Below are positions 1 through 6,338 of a stretch of 9,110 nt of DNA, piece by piece; the stretch's first letter is position 1; the number at the start of each line of letters is the position of its first letter. This DNA is from Bifidobacterium sp. (lineage in GTDB: Bacteria; Actinomycetota; Actinomycetes; Actinomycetales; Bifidobacteriaceae). The notes under the pieces were generated by a model that ran no database searches, had not been told where the DNA came from, and saw only the letters and a program-made list of their open reading frames with translations. The stretch lies in the NCBI GenBank assembly GCA_022739095.1, contig JAIJEI010000070.1:1-9110 (forward strand). Reading direction: 5' to 3'. Both the position numbers and the translations under genes were made by a program.

Positions 1-1
1 G

Positions 2-229
2 TTCAAGGCCGTTGCCACCAAGATCGACAAAGCCTTCGAGAAGTTCGGCGTCGAGAAGTTCGGCGAAAAGGGCGAGGACTTCGACCCCACCAAGCATGAG
101 GCAATCCTGCACAAGCCGGATGCCGAAGCCGAGAAGGAAACGGTCGACACCGTGGTGGAGGCCGGATACCGTATCGGCGACCGCGTAATCCGCGCCGCCC
201 GAGTAGTAGTAGCCTCCCCGCAAAACTGA
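2..229 (+). CDS. grpE: GrpE nucleotide exchange factor, C-terminal part (5' end outside window)
   Basis: GrpE is the cytoplasmic exchange factor that releases ADP from DnaK in the DnaK-DnaJ-GrpE chaperone cycle. Only the last 75 residues are present; the reading frame is open from base 2 to the TGA at 227-229. The visible part matches the end of the GrpE family: a helix leading to FGVEKFGEKG, then the hallmark FDPTKHEAI, and the closing beta-domain VVEAGYRIGDRVIRAARVVVA. Known GrpE proteins end in this same way (GY..GdrvlRpA.V.V). A 13-base direct repeat (38-50 and 53-65) encodes the two EKFG units and is simply part of the coding sequence. The gene precedes dnaJ and hspR, which is the usual actinobacterial dnaK-grpE-dnaJ-hspR order, so dnaK should lie just upstream. 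Codon use is strongly biased (AAG, GGC, GAG, ATC), as expected for an abundant protein. Confidence 0.95.
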   Translation, partial: FKAVATKIDKAFEKFGVEKFGEKGEDFDPTKHEAILHKPDAEAEKETVDTVVEAGYRIGDRVIRAARVVVASPQN

Positions 230-233
230 CGGC

Positions 234-251
234 CAGCTCGCCAACGAGCTG
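234..251 (+). repeat. Hairpin just after the grpE stop
   Basis: A perfect 7-bp inverted repeat, CAGCTCG (234-240) and CGAGCTG (245-251), has a CCAA loop and starts five bases after the grpE stop. No T-run follows it, so it does not look like a factor-independent terminator. It may act as an mRNA end-stabilising or processing stem between grpE and dnaJ; that role is an inference. Confidence 0.6.
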
Positions 252-261
252 ACATTACCTT

Positions 262-371
262 GGCTCCCCTCTCTGAGGGGAGCTGTCAGCGAAGCTGACT
301 GAGGGGGCTTAACGGATGCCGTAACTCCCTTCAGTCGCCTATGGCGACAGCTCCCCTCAAGGAGGGGAGCC
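262..371. repeat. 110-bp imperfect palindrome made of four hairpins (MITE/REP-like element)
   Basis: The left arm (about 262-308) and right arm (about 325-371) are inverted near-copies of each other. Each arm holds two hairpins. The outer one is a 9-bp stem GCTCCCCTC/GAGGGGAGC with a 3-base loop (263-283 and 350-370). The inner one is a 6-bp stem: GTCAGC-GAA-GCTGAC at 285-299, and GTCGCC-TAT-GGCGAC at 334-348. The inner stems differ in sequence but both stay paired, which points to compensatory change and selection for the fold. The element contains no open reading frame and I see no clear target-site duplication. I recall very similar GGCTCCCCTC...GAGGGGAGC repeats between genes in several gut bacteria, but I could not check this. 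It fills most of the grpE-dnaJ gap. Confidence 0.8.
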
Positions 372-404
372 CATCATAAAGACTTTTCTAGAAAGGAGAC
401 ATGA

Positions 405-1427
405 ATGGCTGAAAACGAATGGCTCAGTAAAGACTTCTACAAAGTCCTTGGTGTCTCCAAGGACGCTTCGGACGACGACATCAAGAAGGCGTACCGCAAG
501 CTCGCCCGCAAATACCATCCTGATGTCAACAAGACCAAGGAAGCCGAGGAGAAGTTCAAGGACATCTCCGAAGCCTATGACGTGCTGAGCAAGAAGGAGG
601 ATCGCCAGAAGTACGATGCGATTCGTCAGTTCGGCATGGGCGGCGCCCGCTTCGCCGGCGGTTCCGGCGCAGGCGGCTTCGACGCTTCCGGTTTCTCTGA
701 TATATTTGGTTCCATGTTCGGCCAGGGTGCCGGCGGCAACGGTTCGCGCATCCGCTTCTCCACTTCAGGTGGCGGCAATCCCAATCTCAACGACATCTTC
801 TCGATGTTCGGTGGTGCCGCAGGCCAGGGTGCTGGCGGCTACGGCCAGCAGGCGTACGACAATGCCGGCGGCTATGGCTATGAGGAGGCCTCGCGCCCCG
901 AAAACGGCGAGGACCGCAACTCCAAGATCAGCCTGACCCTGCGTCAGGCGGTCAAGGGCGCGACTGTGTCCCTGTCCGTGGATGGCAAGAAGTTCAAGGC
1001 CCACGTGCCTGCGGGCGTCAAGGACGGCCAGAAAATCAAGCTTGCCGGCAAGGGCAAGCCGGGCATCAACGGCGGCAAGGCCGGTGACCTGTACCTGCAC
1101 GTCACCGTCAAGCCCGATGCCGCGTTCTCGATGCGCGGCCACGACATCGTCATGGACCTGCCCGTCACCGTGGGCCAGGCCGTAGCCGGTGGCAAGGTCG
1201 AAGCCAAGGATATCGACGGCAATCCCGTCACCTTCAAGGTGCCGGCCGGCTCCAGCTCTGGTGCGGAAGTCGAGCTCGCGGGACTCGGTGTCCAGCGCGG
1301 CAACCAGCCGGGCGACCTGATCGGCCGCGTGCAGATTATGGTCCCCGCCAAGCCGGGTCTGGCGGTCAAGCACGCCGCCAAAGAATTCGACGAAAAAGCC
1401 GGCGACTATCTCAATCTCAGCCTGTAA
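405..1427 (+). CDS. dnaJ: DnaJ co-chaperone, class B (no zinc finger)
   Basis: This 340-residue J-protein stimulates the DnaK ATPase and delivers unfolded clients to it in the cytoplasm. The J domain spans residues 10-75 (FYKVLGV...) with the catalytic HPD at 38-40. A Gly/Phe-rich linker (about 76-160) follows and contains two DIF motifs (99-101 and 130-132) in a partly duplicated segment. Two beta-sandwich client-binding domains (about 173-250 and 250-335) complete the protein and include GKGKPG and GDLYLHVTVKP. The four CxxCxGxG zinc repeats of class A DnaJ are absent; the whole protein has no cysteine, so it is of the CbpA/DnaJ class B type. The start is fixed by AAAGGAG at 392-398, six bases before the ATG; an out-of-frame ATG overlaps at 401. 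It lies 175 bases after grpE and 14 bases before hspR, and codon use is highly biased. Confidence 0.95.
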   Translation: MAENEWLSKDFYKVLGVSKDASDDDIKKAYRKLARKYHPDVNKTKEAEEKFKDISEAYDVLSKKEDRQKYDAIRQFGMGGARFAGGSGAGGFDASGFSDIFGSMFGQGAGGNGSRIRFSTSGGGNPNLNDIFSMFGGAAGQGAGGYGQQAYDNAGGYGYEEASRPENGEDRNSKISLTLRQAVKGATVSLSVDGKKFKAHVPAGVKDGQKIKLAGKGKPGINGGKAGDLYLHVTVKPDAAFSMRGHDIVMDLPVTVGQAVAGGKVEAKDIDGNPVTFKVPAGSSSGAEVELAGLGVQRGNQPGDLIGRVQIMVPAKPGLAVKHAAKEFDEKAGDYLNLSL

Positions 1428-1441
1428 TCAGGAGGTGAACA

Positions 1442-2017
1442 ATGGCGCGGTTGGCCAACCAAATGAAGCAGTTGTACGCAATGTGCGCAACCGCGCTGGT
1501 GATGGGCAGGGCCGATCTCGACGGAGCCGATGACGTCGGCTTCGATATCGAACTGCCCATCTTCACCGTCGGCCAGGCCGCCGAACTGGCCAACATCCAC
1601 CCCCAGACCCTTCGCCAGTACGACCGGTTGGGTCTGGTCCGTCCGCAGCGCACCGATGGCGGCGCACGCCGCTACTGCCTGCGCGACATTGCCCGCCTGG
1701 CCCGAGCTCAGCGCCTAAGTCAGGATGAGGGCATCAATCTTTCCGGTATCGCGCGCATCCTCGAGCTCGAAGAGGAGAATCGACAGTTGCGCCGCGAAGT
1801 CAAGCGCATGCAGACCGGTGATCAGGAAAGCGTCTTCGCCGCTGGCCGAGACGGCAACATCGTGGAGGTGCAACGCTCTAATCGCGCCCGCCTATGGCGC
1901 AGCGCGGCGCGCCGCGAAACTCGCGAATTGCTTGGCCGCGATACCGCTGCCGACACCACGCGCGAATCCGACTCCACCCCCGCCGATTCCAAATCCATGG
2001 TCCTGTGGGGTTGGTGA
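1442..2017 (+). CDS. hspR: HspR, MerR-family heat-shock repressor
   Basis: HspR represses the dnaK operon in actinobacteria by binding HAIR sites, with DnaK acting as co-repressor; that role is known from the family. The 191-residue product has the MerR-type DNA-binding domain at about 39-108. The helix-turn-helix begins FTVGQAAELANIHPQTLRQY, the wing reads RLGLVRPQRTDGGARRY, and the HspR signature QRLSQDEGINLSGIARILELE follows. A short coiled coil (about 108-123) leads into a polar tail ending MVLWGW, similar to the hydrophobic/Trp C-terminus I recall from other HspR proteins. A perfect AGGAGGTG (1430-1437) four bases before the ATG supports this start and gives a 38-residue leader (MARLANQMKQ...) ahead of the HTH domain, longer than usual. 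It is the last gene of the stress operon. No HAIR operator is seen in this window; it is expected upstream of dnaK. Confidence 0.93.
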   Translation: MARLANQMKQLYAMCATALVMGRADLDGADDVGFDIELPIFTVGQAAELANIHPQTLRQYDRLGLVRPQRTDGGARRYCLRDIARLARAQRLSQDEGINLSGIARILELEEENRQLRREVKRMQTGDQESVFAAGRDGNIVEVQRSNRARLWRSAARRETRELLGRDTAADTTRESDSTPADSKSMVLWGW

Positions 2018-2106
2018 GTCTGGCCGCATTGCTTCGATTCCTTCTTCATTCGTAAAACTGTTTGTTATCTCACATCGGGCAGCTGCCGAAAAAAGCACGA
2101 ATTTTC

Positions 2107-2135
2107 TTGACGGAGATGTCAGGGTTTGTTACGGT
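2107..2135 (+). promoter_or_regulatory. Sigma70-type promoter of the TPP-riboswitch operon
   Basis: A -35 box TTGACG (2107-2112, five of six consensus bases) and a -10 box TACGGT (2130-2135, keeping the key TA...T positions) are separated by exactly 17 bases. Transcription would start near 2142, just before the first helix of the riboswitch. The position fits a dedicated promoter separating this operon from hspR. Confidence 0.65.
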
Positions 2136-2145
2136 GACGTGCGAA

Positions 2146-2235
2146 ACCGATTCGTAAGGGGCGCTTTAGGCTGAGACGGTATGTGCCGAACCCTTCGAAC
2201 CTGTGAGCTAATACTCGCGTAGGGAATGCGACGGT
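2146..2235 (+). ncRNA. TPP (THI-box) riboswitch aptamer
   Basis: This RNA domain binds thiamine pyrophosphate and turns the downstream genes down when TPP is plentiful. All the conserved blocks are present in order: GGGGCGC (2158-2164), CTGAGA (2171-2176), ACCC (2190-2193), GAACCTG (2197-2203), TAATA (2209-2213) and GCGTAGGGAA (2217-2226). Helices can be drawn: P1 TCGTA/TGCGA (2152-2156 with 2227-2231), extended by ACCG/CGGT (2146-2149 with 2232-2235); P2 AAGGG/CCCTT (2156-2160 with 2191-2195); a small CGG/CCG stem (2177-2179 with 2186-2188); P4 CCT/AGG; and P5 GAG/CTC (2205-2207 with 2214-2216). P3 is very short. The domain lies 54 bases before the permease start codon, so the permease and probably the whole downstream cluster belong to the thiamine regulon. 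Confidence 0.94.
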
Positions 2236-2240
2236 TGAAC

Positions 2241-2283
2241 TCCTCCGTTCGGCTCGGCATCCCATGTGCGCGTCGAGAGAGGA
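2241..2283 (+). promoter_or_regulatory. Probable riboswitch expression platform: hairpin hiding the ribosome binding site
   Basis: TCCTC (2241-2245) is complementary to GAGGA (2279-2283), which overlaps the permease ribosome binding site. Nested pairs support a longer stem: CTCG (2253-2256) with CGAG (2274-2277), and GCAT (2257-2260) with GTGC (2266-2269, one G-U pair). In the TPP-free state CGG (2232-2234) could pair with CCG (2245-2247) and disturb this stem. In the TPP-bound state CGGT is held in the extended P1, leaving TCCTC free to mask the ribosome binding site. No T-run follows, so control of translation is more likely than termination. The pairings are read by eye; the switching model is an inference. 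Confidence 0.55.
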
Positions 2284-2288
2284 AGCAA

Positions 2289-3641
2289 ATGTCAATACAC
2301 AAGGAGCTGACTGCCCAGAACGTACTGCTGGGTTTCCAGCACGTGTTCGTTTCCAATGTTTGGCTCGATCCGGTATTCGTGGCAGGAGCGATTGGCTTGC
2401 CTATCGCCCTGTCGTCGAACATGATTAACGCCATCTTCATCGTCTCCGGCCTGGTTACTCTGATCCAGGCCACTCGGCTGGTACGACTGCCGGTGGTGCA
2501 GGGCCCGTCTGCCGCGTTCGATGCGTTGATGATCGCGGCAGGCACAGCTGGCATGCTGGGGGCGGCGAGCTCGTCCATTCTCATCGCTTCGCTCGTATTC
2601 CTGTTGTTGTGCCTGACCGGTGTGATAGAGCGGATGCGGTTCCTGTTCTCTCCGATGATTTCGGGCGTGGTCATCTTTATGGTCGGTGTCTCGCTGTCTG
2701 GATTCACGCTGAGCGAGTTTCTAGGCGGGGCTCCCGGCGACAAGACGTTCGCCGATCCGCGCATCCTGACCGTGTCGATTCTGACCACGGCGATTGTGCT
2801 TGTCCTGTCGTTGCTCGGCAAGGGCCTGCTCAAGTCGTTCTCATTCCTCATCGCGCTCGTCGTCGGCACCGTGGTCACCGCAGCGTTTGGCATGGTGGAC
2901 TTCTCTCCTGTGGCATCCAAGGGATGGTTGGGCCTGCCGACCTTTCTGCCTTACGGTCCGTTCACATTTGACTGGAAGATCTTCATTCCGTTCTTCATCG
3001 CCTATATGGTTGCCGTCATGGAAGCTCTCGGCGTCTATCAGGCGGCTTCTGAGATTCAGGGCACGCCTCTCGAACGCAAGCAGGTGCGCTACGGTCTTGC
3101 CGGCGAGGCGGCCGGTTCAGCCATTTCCTCGCTGATTGGTGGATTCACCACCACCGCCTACCCGCAAAATGTAGGCCTGCTCAACCTGACCGGCGAAGGC
3201 AAGTTGCGCACGCGCACGCCTGTGATCATCGCCGCTGTGCTGTTGCTGATTCTGGGCTTCGTGCCAAAGGCGGGCGCGTTGCTGTCCGTCATTCCCTCGG
3301 CAGTCGTCGGAGGCATTTTCCTACCGGCTGCGGCCAGCCTAATCGTGACCGGTCTGCGAGCCTTGCGCAAGATCGCTGATGACGAGCGCCGTCAAACGGT
3401 CATCGGCATGTCTCTGTTGCTCGGCATCGCCCTGCCCAAGGCGCTCTCCGGCCTGACCGGCGGCGCAAGCGTGTTCTTTGGCAACAACATCATGGTCGGT
3501 GTATTCAGCGCCATCATTCTCAATGCGCTTTTCGTCGCTCTTCCGGATTTGGTGGCGAAGCATCGTGCGCCGGCGTCCGTGGATGTTCCAGCAGCCGATC
3601 CGGCGGATGGGACTGGCGCTGCGGCGCACGATGAACGATAA
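2289..3641 (+). CDS. NCS2-family nucleobase-type permease under TPP riboswitch control
   Basis: This 450-residue multi-span membrane protein belongs to the nucleobase:cation symporter-2 (uracil/xanthine permease) family, proton- or sodium-coupled importers of purines and pyrimidines. Diagnostic motifs are present: VVQGPSAAFDA in the TM3 region, the TM8-region Glu in VAVMEALGVYQAASE, and the NAT signature QNVGLLNLTG (residues 293-302), which fits [QEP]NxGxxxxT[RKG]. Many hydrophobic stretches fit the 14-segment UraA fold. The TM1 region reads SNVWLDP where classical members usually read MFGATVLVP, suggesting an unusual subgroup. I chose the ATG at 2289 because AGGA (2280-2283) lies five bases ahead of it; an in-frame ATG at 2226 is inside the riboswitch aptamer. 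The riboswitch implies a thiamine-related substrate, such as HMP or another pyrimidine or thiazole fragment, rather than uracil or xanthine; this is an inference. luxE starts 36 bases after its stop. Confidence 0.9.
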   Translation: MSIHKELTAQNVLLGFQHVFVSNVWLDPVFVAGAIGLPIALSSNMINAIFIVSGLVTLIQATRLVRLPVVQGPSAAFDALMIAAGTAGMLGAASSSILIASLVFLLLCLTGVIERMRFLFSPMISGVVIFMVGVSLSGFTLSEFLGGAPGDKTFADPRILTVSILTTAIVLVLSLLGKGLLKSFSFLIALVVGTVVTAAFGMVDFSPVASKGWLGLPTFLPYGPFTFDWKIFIPFFIAYMVAVMEALGVYQAASEIQGTPLERKQVRYGLAGEAAGSAISSLIGGFTTTAYPQNVGLLNLTGEGKLRTRTPVIIAAVLLLILGFVPKAGALLSVIPSAVVGGIFLPAAASLIVTGLRALRKIADDERRQTVIGMSLLLGIALPKALSGLTGGASVFFGNNIMVGVFSAIILNALFVALPDLVAKHRAPASVDVPAADPADGTGAAAHDER

Positions 3642-3677
3642 TGCTGGTTGATATTGGATATTGACAGGAGCGATGCA

Positions 3678-4799
3678 ATGACTGATGTGATGGATGACGC
3701 GCGTCGTATCAAACGCGGGATTCTGGATTTTATCCATACCTATGGCTGTGAGCAGGCCCCGGAAGAGGCGTTTGGTGCGTTGGCACGCGACGTGTTCATC
3801 TATCAGTACACGTATGATCTGCCGTACCGTCGTTACTGCGCGGCTAAACGCGTCACCCCCGCAACGCTCAAGGATTGGCGGGAGATTCCGCCGATGCCGG
3901 TGGACGGGTTCAAGCACCTTGACCTTTCGACCATGCCGACCGAGCAGTGCAAAGCCGTATTCATGACGAGCGGAACCACGCATGGCGGCAAGATGCGTGG
4001 GCGCAACTTCCACCCCGATCTTGAGATGTGGGATGAATCGATGATTGTGCCGTTCCGCCATTTCATCATGCCGGATCGTGAACGCATTCGCATTGCTGTG
4101 ATTTCTCCGGCGTGGGACATGAACCAGAACTCCTCACTGTCGCGGTATCTCACCAAGGCCGTGGAACTCTGCGGCAGCGAAGGCAGCGGCGTGTTCTTCG
4201 ATGAACATGGGCTCAAATTCGATGGCATCATTGATTTCCTTAACCGTGCGGTGTCCGACGGCGAACCGGTGATGCTGATGGGTGTCTCGTCGTCCTATCT
4301 GTATCTGCTCGATTACCTGCATGAGCATGATCTGACGTTCGCGCTGGCCCCCGATAGCCGCTTGTTCGACACTGGCGGCTTCAAGAGCACTAAGCGCGAC
4401 ATCACCGAAGACCAGATGCTTGATGAGCTGGAACAGACACTGAGGGTGCCGCGCCACCACTGCGTCAACATGTATGGCATGACCGAGTTGAGTTCGCAGA
4501 TTTATGACCAAAATATTCTGTCGTGGTATACGGATGGCACCAGCAACTATCTCAAGGCGAACCCCGCATGGGTGCGCACGGTCTTCCTTGATCCGGAGAC
4601 GCTGGCTCCCGTCAAAGATGGTGAGACCGGTGTGATAGCCCATTACGACCTTGCCAATTGGAATTCCTGCATCGGTATTCTGACCGAGGATCTTGGCTAC
4701 CGGACTCCGGACGGATTCCTGCTGCAGGGCAGGGCGAAGGGAGCCGAGGCTCGTGGGTGCTCAATCGCAGTGGACGAGGTCATCAGTGCCAACCGCTGA
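3678..4799 (+). CDS. luxE: LuxE-like acyl-protein synthetase (ATP-dependent carboxylate activation)
   Basis: LuxE enzymes activate a carboxylic acid as acyl-AMP, hold it as a thioester on their own cysteine and pass it to LuxC for reduction. The 373-residue product has the adenylating-enzyme P-loop-like TSGTT (97-101), DTGGFKS (231-237), the MYGMTE adenine/acyl-pocket motif (265-270), TEDLG (336-340) and GRAKG (351-355). It ends in RGCSIAVDE. Cys361, 12 residues from the C-terminus, sits where the acylated cysteine of luminous-bacteria LuxE lies (Cys364 by memory). The ATG at 3678 is preceded by AGGAG (3666-3670) at 7 bases and is preferred to an in-frame TTG at 3648. It is 36 bases after the permease, and its end overlaps luxC by 14 bases, so the two are probably translationally coupled. 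No luxA, luxB or luxD is nearby. The true acid substrate is unknown; a fatty acid is the family default. Confidence 0.88.
   Translation: MTDVMDDARRIKRGILDFIHTYGCEQAPEEAFGALARDVFIYQYTYDLPYRRYCAAKRVTPATLKDWREIPPMPVDGFKHLDLSTMPTEQCKAVFMTSGTTHGGKMRGRNFHPDLEMWDESMIVPFRHFIMPDRERIRIAVISPAWDMNQNSSLSRYLTKAVELCGSEGSGVFFDEHGLKFDGIIDFLNRAVSDGEPVMLMGVSSSYLYLLDYLHEHDLTFALAPDSRLFDTGGFKSTKRDITEDQMLDELEQTLRVPRHHCVNMYGMTELSSQIYDQNILSWYTDGTSNYLKANPAWVRTVFLDPETLAPVKDGETGVIAHYDLANWNSCIGILTEDLGYRTPDGFLLQGRAKGAEARGCSIAVDEVISANR
4776..4788 (+). promoter_or_regulatory. Ribosome binding site and GTG start of luxC inside the end of luxE
   Basis: GAGGT (4776-4780) lies five bases before the GTG at 4786-4788, still within luxE (stop at 4797-4799). 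This fixes the luxC start. The longer open frame beginning at 4693 gives an Arg/Ser-rich leader unlike LuxC and has no comparable binding site. A second in-frame GTG at 4807 is less well placed. Confidence 0.7.
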
Positions 4800-6285
4800 C
4801 GAATCCGTGAGTCAGACCATTGATGTCTTCCACCTGCCCTCGGGAGCGGATGTTTCGGATTACGAAATCTATGAGGTCGCCACATCGGATGGGGTGAAGC
4901 GTTTGCGCTATCCGCGACTGGATGGCCCAGAGGTGACTTCCCTTGCCAAGCAACTTGCCGATGTTCGCAACCGCACGCTTGCCGCGATGAGTGTCAACGA
5001 TATTCTCGACATCGTGGCCGACGCGGCCCAACTATGGGCCGATCCGGATTTTGAGCTGCGGCGTCAGGCTGAACTGCTGATTCCCGCAATCACCGGGTAT
5101 GAGCCTGACATGGTGCGGATTGAGCTCAAACGGTATATGCGCCAGTTCAGGCGTCGTGAATTGCTCCGGTTCCTTGACTCCGAAATCGGTCAGCCGTCTA
5201 TGCTCGACGAATTCCGGCCGAACAAGGCGGGGGGATACTCTAAATATGTGGGCCCAGCGCTCACCTATCAAATGTTTTCCAGCAATGTGCCGGGGATTCC
5301 CGTGTGGAGCATGGCGATGACCCTGCTGGTCAAAGGCGCGATTCTTGGCAAATCCTCATTCTCCGAGCCCGTGATGCCTGCGTTCTTCGCTCGTAGCATT
5401 GCGATGGTCGATGCCGGCCTCGCTGATGCCATTGCGGTGATTCCTTGGAGAGGCGGCTCTCAGCAGCTTGAGGATCCGGCTATTAATGCGGCTGATGCCG
5501 TGATCGTCTATGGCTCCTCGCAAACCACCAAGTTGATAGCGGGCAAGGTCGCAGGATCCAAGCCCTGTCTGGGTTACGGGGCGAAGGTCGGACTGGTGTT
5601 CATCGGGCGAGAGGCCTTACGCCCGGACACCTATGCCGATACCGTGCATCGTGTGGCTGTTGACATCGCCACATATGACCAGCAAAGCTGCCTAGCTCCG
5701 CAGACCGTGTTCGTGGAGACTGATGGAGCCCTCACCCCTCGTGAAGTGGCTCAGCTGCTCGGCGGCGAGCTTGAGAATCAGCAGCGCAAATATCCGCGCT
5801 CCGTATTGAGTGACGCCGAGAACGTGGCCATTCAGCGGGCGCGCACCGACGCTGAGATGAGAGCCTTGATGGGCGGGAAGGCCGCGGTGTTCGCCAGTGG
5901 CCATAGCACGGCATGGTCGGTGCTGTATCGAGAACTTGACGGTAGCGGTGCCGACGAGGATGTTGCTTCGCTGATGTCGCCGTTGAACCGCACCGTCAAC
6001 GTGGTGGCGGTGCCAGATTTGTTGGACGCTGCCAGAAGACTGACTTCCTGCCGTGGGTGGCTGCAGAGCTGCGGTGTTGCTGTGGACTCGACCAGGTTGT
6101 TTGGTCTTGCAGATACATTGGCCGAGGTCGGTGTGGATCGCATCTGTCCGCTCGGTGAGATGGATCGGGCGAAATCCGGCTGGCATCATGATGGGGGCTT
6201 CAACCTCATTGATCTGTTGCGCGCGGTGGATGTCGAACGCGGCAGCGACGCGTACAGCGATTCGTTCGACATGGATATGGAATAG
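4786..6285 (+). CDS. luxC: LuxC-like NADPH-dependent acyl (acyl-CoA/acyl-protein) reductase
   Basis: LuxC reduces an activated acyl group, received from LuxE or CoA onto a cysteine, to the free aldehyde using NADPH. The 499-residue product has the aldehyde-dehydrogenase-like fold seen in LuxC. SSNVPGIPVWSM (from residue 166) with LLVKGAILGKSS matches the LuxC nucleotide-binding region, VIVYGSSQTTKLI follows, and the catalytic cysteine is Cys302 in YDQQSCLAPQTVFVE, near the Cys286 I recall for Photobacterium LuxC. Length is slightly above the usual 480 or so because of an acidic N-terminal stretch. The GTG start at 4786 overlaps luxE by 14 bases, the arrangement expected for partners that form a complex. 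The product ends in an acidic tail (DSFDMDME). The substrate cannot be read from the sequence; the riboswitch context suggests a thiamine-fragment acid rather than a long-chain fatty acid. Confidence 0.88.
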   Translation: MPTADESVSQTIDVFHLPSGADVSDYEIYEVATSDGVKRLRYPRLDGPEVTSLAKQLADVRNRTLAAMSVNDILDIVADAAQLWADPDFELRRQAELLIPAITGYEPDMVRIELKRYMRQFRRRELLRFLDSEIGQPSMLDEFRPNKAGGYSKYVGPALTYQMFSSNVPGIPVWSMAMTLLVKGAILGKSSFSEPVMPAFFARSIAMVDAGLADAIAVIPWRGGSQQLEDPAINAADAVIVYGSSQTTKLIAGKVAGSKPCLGYGAKVGLVFIGREALRPDTYADTVHRVAVDIATYDQQSCLAPQTVFVETDGALTPREVAQLLGGELENQQRKYPRSVLSDAENVAIQRARTDAEMRALMGGKAAVFASGHSTAWSVLYRELDGSGADEDVASLMSPLNRTVNVVAVPDLLDAARRLTSCRGWLQSCGVAVDSTRLFGLADTLAEVGVDRICPLGEMDRAKSGWHHDGGFNLIDLLRAVDVERGSDAYSDSFDMDME

Positions 6286-6338
6286 GCCTGTGCTGTTGCG
6301 GGCAGTAGGGGCTGTTAGCAGGGCGAAAGGCAAGGGTA

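Noticed and set aside
765..1373. Minus-strand open frame opposite dnaJ
   Set aside because: It is a shadow of a highly codon-biased gene on the other strand and has no domain of its own.
1..2017. HspR operator (HAIR, CTTGAGT-N7-ACTCAAG)
   Set aside because: I looked for it in the visible spacers and did not find it; it is expected upstream of dnaK, outside the window.
2076..2095. GGCAGCTGCC palindrome after hspR as a terminator
   Set aside because: As RNA it gives only a 3-bp stem with a 4-base loop, and it is followed by A bases, not T. No convincing terminator for the stress operon was found.
2226..2288. Upstream in-frame ATG for the permease at 2226
   Set aside because: It falls inside the conserved end of the TPP aptamer and lacks a ribosome binding site; the ATG at 2289 has one and begins a family-like N-terminus.
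2129..2920. Minus-strand open frame (263 codons) opposite the riboswitch and permease
   Set aside because: It covers the conserved TPP aptamer and the permease start. The product is low-complexity Arg/Thr/Ser/Asn, typical of the reverse of a membrane protein gene.
3678..6285. Bioluminescence genes
   Set aside because: Only luxE- and luxC-type genes are present; there is no luciferase or acyltransferase, and the operon is under a thiamine riboswitch.
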